6,949 nt of DNA from an uncultured Anaerolineaceae bacterium (GTDB lineage: Bacteria; Chloroflexota; Anaerolineae; Anaerolineales; Anaerolineaceae), in contig CALAEB010000156.1 of the NCBI GenBank assembly GCA_937890875.1, positions 1-6,949 of the forward strand, given 5' to 3'. The notes below the pieces were generated by a model that was given only the letters and a program-made list of their open reading frames with translations, was not told where the DNA came from and made no database searches. The position numbers and the translations under genes were made by a program. Shown here in pieces: positions 6,634 through 6,949 of this stretch. Position 1 is the first letter of the stretch. Every line of letters begins with the position of its first letter.

Positions 6634-6662
6634 TTTATAATAACAGTTGAATAATTGCTCAA
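6634..6662 (-). promoter_or_regulatory. Candidate sigma70-like promoter for the AAA+/VWA operon
   Basis: On the minus strand, TTGAGC (6662-6657) and TATAAA (6639-6634) are separated by exactly 17 bases. Transcription would start near 6627 and run through the 20-bp hairpin to the AAA+ start at 6361, a leader of about 265 nt. A closer -10-like TATAGT (6444-6439) has no credible -35, so this is the best promoter seen upstream of the operon. Confidence 0.45.
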
Positions 6663-6675
6663 CTGTTATTATAAA
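6647..6675 (+). promoter_or_regulatory. Candidate opposing sigma70-like promoter
   Basis: TTGAAT (6647-6652) and TATAAA (6670-6675) are 17 bases apart on the plus strand, the mirror image of the minus-strand promoter within the same palindrome. Transcription would start near 6682 and run to the right into a region without a recognisable intact gene. The two promoters overlap and could not be occupied together. Confidence 0.4.
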
Positions 6676-6679
6676 GGAG

Positions 6680-6949
6680 ATTTTCTTTCCTGACAACAGT
6701 TAATTATTTATTTCGGTAATTTGGAATGTAAAAATAGCTACAAAGGAACTTTTTCCAAAACTCAAGTTGCCGTCAACTTCGAGAAATGTTCGATCCGGAT
6801 AAGAGCGGAATAATGATTTTCCTGCCGACGCTTATTATGCCTGAATCAACGATGCTCCTGCTCTGAACAGGATCACAAGTATTTCACCGGTGGGTATCCA
6901 CGGATTGGTTGGAATGATGTTCATAAGCCACCCAAAATTTTGCCGGCTT
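6680..6949. other. No intact gene seen; possible decayed coding fragment
   Basis: There are 270 bases with only short open frames on both strands. On the plus strand, a frame open from 6738 to a TGA at 6864-6866 reads FDPDKSGIMIFLPTLIM then PESTMLLL. The +1 frame, open from 6817 to the edge, reads DHKYFTGGYPRIGWNDVHK from 6871. Joined by a frameshift, these loosely resemble the C-terminal part of pilin-like (DUF1559-type) secreted proteins. The minus strand has a 29-codon ORF at 6924-6835 ending in a double TAA, whose frame is open to the edge. None is firm. Confidence 0.3.

Larger units (their letters stand above)
6630..6679. repeat. Perfect 21-bp inverted repeat with 8-base loop
   Basis: The left arm at 6630-6650 (CTCCTTTATAATAACAGTTG plus A) is the exact complement of the right arm at 6659-6679. 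The loop is ATAATTGC. The arms are A/T-rich and contain TATAAT-like sequence in both directions. The inner half-sites AACAGTT (6642-6648) and AACTGTT (6661-6667) recur once more as AACAGTT at 6695-6701, as an operator might. It could also be a terminator-like hairpin for plus-strand transcripts, since ATTTTCTTT follows, although no upstream plus-strand gene is visible. Confidence 0.85.

Overview
The window looks like ordinary bacterial chromosome from an anaerobe of medium GC content. The cobalamin genes belong to the anaerobic (early cobalt insertion) cbi pathway, and Shine-Dalgarno sites are clear, including a textbook GGAGGTGA before a TTG start. The taxon cannot be fixed from the sequence alone. 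A Firmicutes-like or Lentisphaerae-like anaerobe would fit; the Lentisphaerae idea rests only on a weak, frame-broken pilin-like fragment at the right edge.

Left part, plus strand (1-2241): the end of a cobalamin operon. It holds a 5'-truncated cbiG, then cobJ/cbiH overlapping it by 4 bases, then cbiC after a 101-base spacer full of short palindromes. These enzymes act in the corrin-ring stages of B12 synthesis: C17 methylation with ring contraction, opening of the delta-lactone, and the final methyl migration that gives cobyrinate. The other cbi genes must lie outside the window. A weak terminator-like hairpin follows cbiC.

Middle (2242-3692): a 404-base leader or intergenic region, then a plus-strand gene for a choline-kinase/LicA-like (APH fold) small-molecule phosphotransferase. 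Its Shine-Dalgarno site is complementary to an upstream segment. A short inverted repeat lies between this gene and the convergent module to its right.

Right part, minus strand (3693-6361): a tightly coupled two-gene module, a MoxR/CobS-like AAA+ ATPase followed by a 583-residue protein with a C-terminal von Willebrand A domain (NorD/CobT-like). Such pairs usually act as an ATP-driven chaperone or metal-insertion machine on a partner protein. The partner is not in the window. Two sequence features are unusual: Walker A ends in GKN instead of GKT/S, and the usual MIDAS threonine is not evident.

Far right (6362-6949): 588 bases with no convincing gene, but with two striking perfect inverted repeats (20-bp and 21-bp arms). 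The second carries a symmetric pair of overlapping, opposite sigma70-like promoters with 17-bp spacers. The leftward one could drive the AAA+/VWA operon through a leader of about 265 nt containing the first hairpin.

No tRNA, rRNA, CRISPR array, transposase or cobalamin riboswitch was seen.
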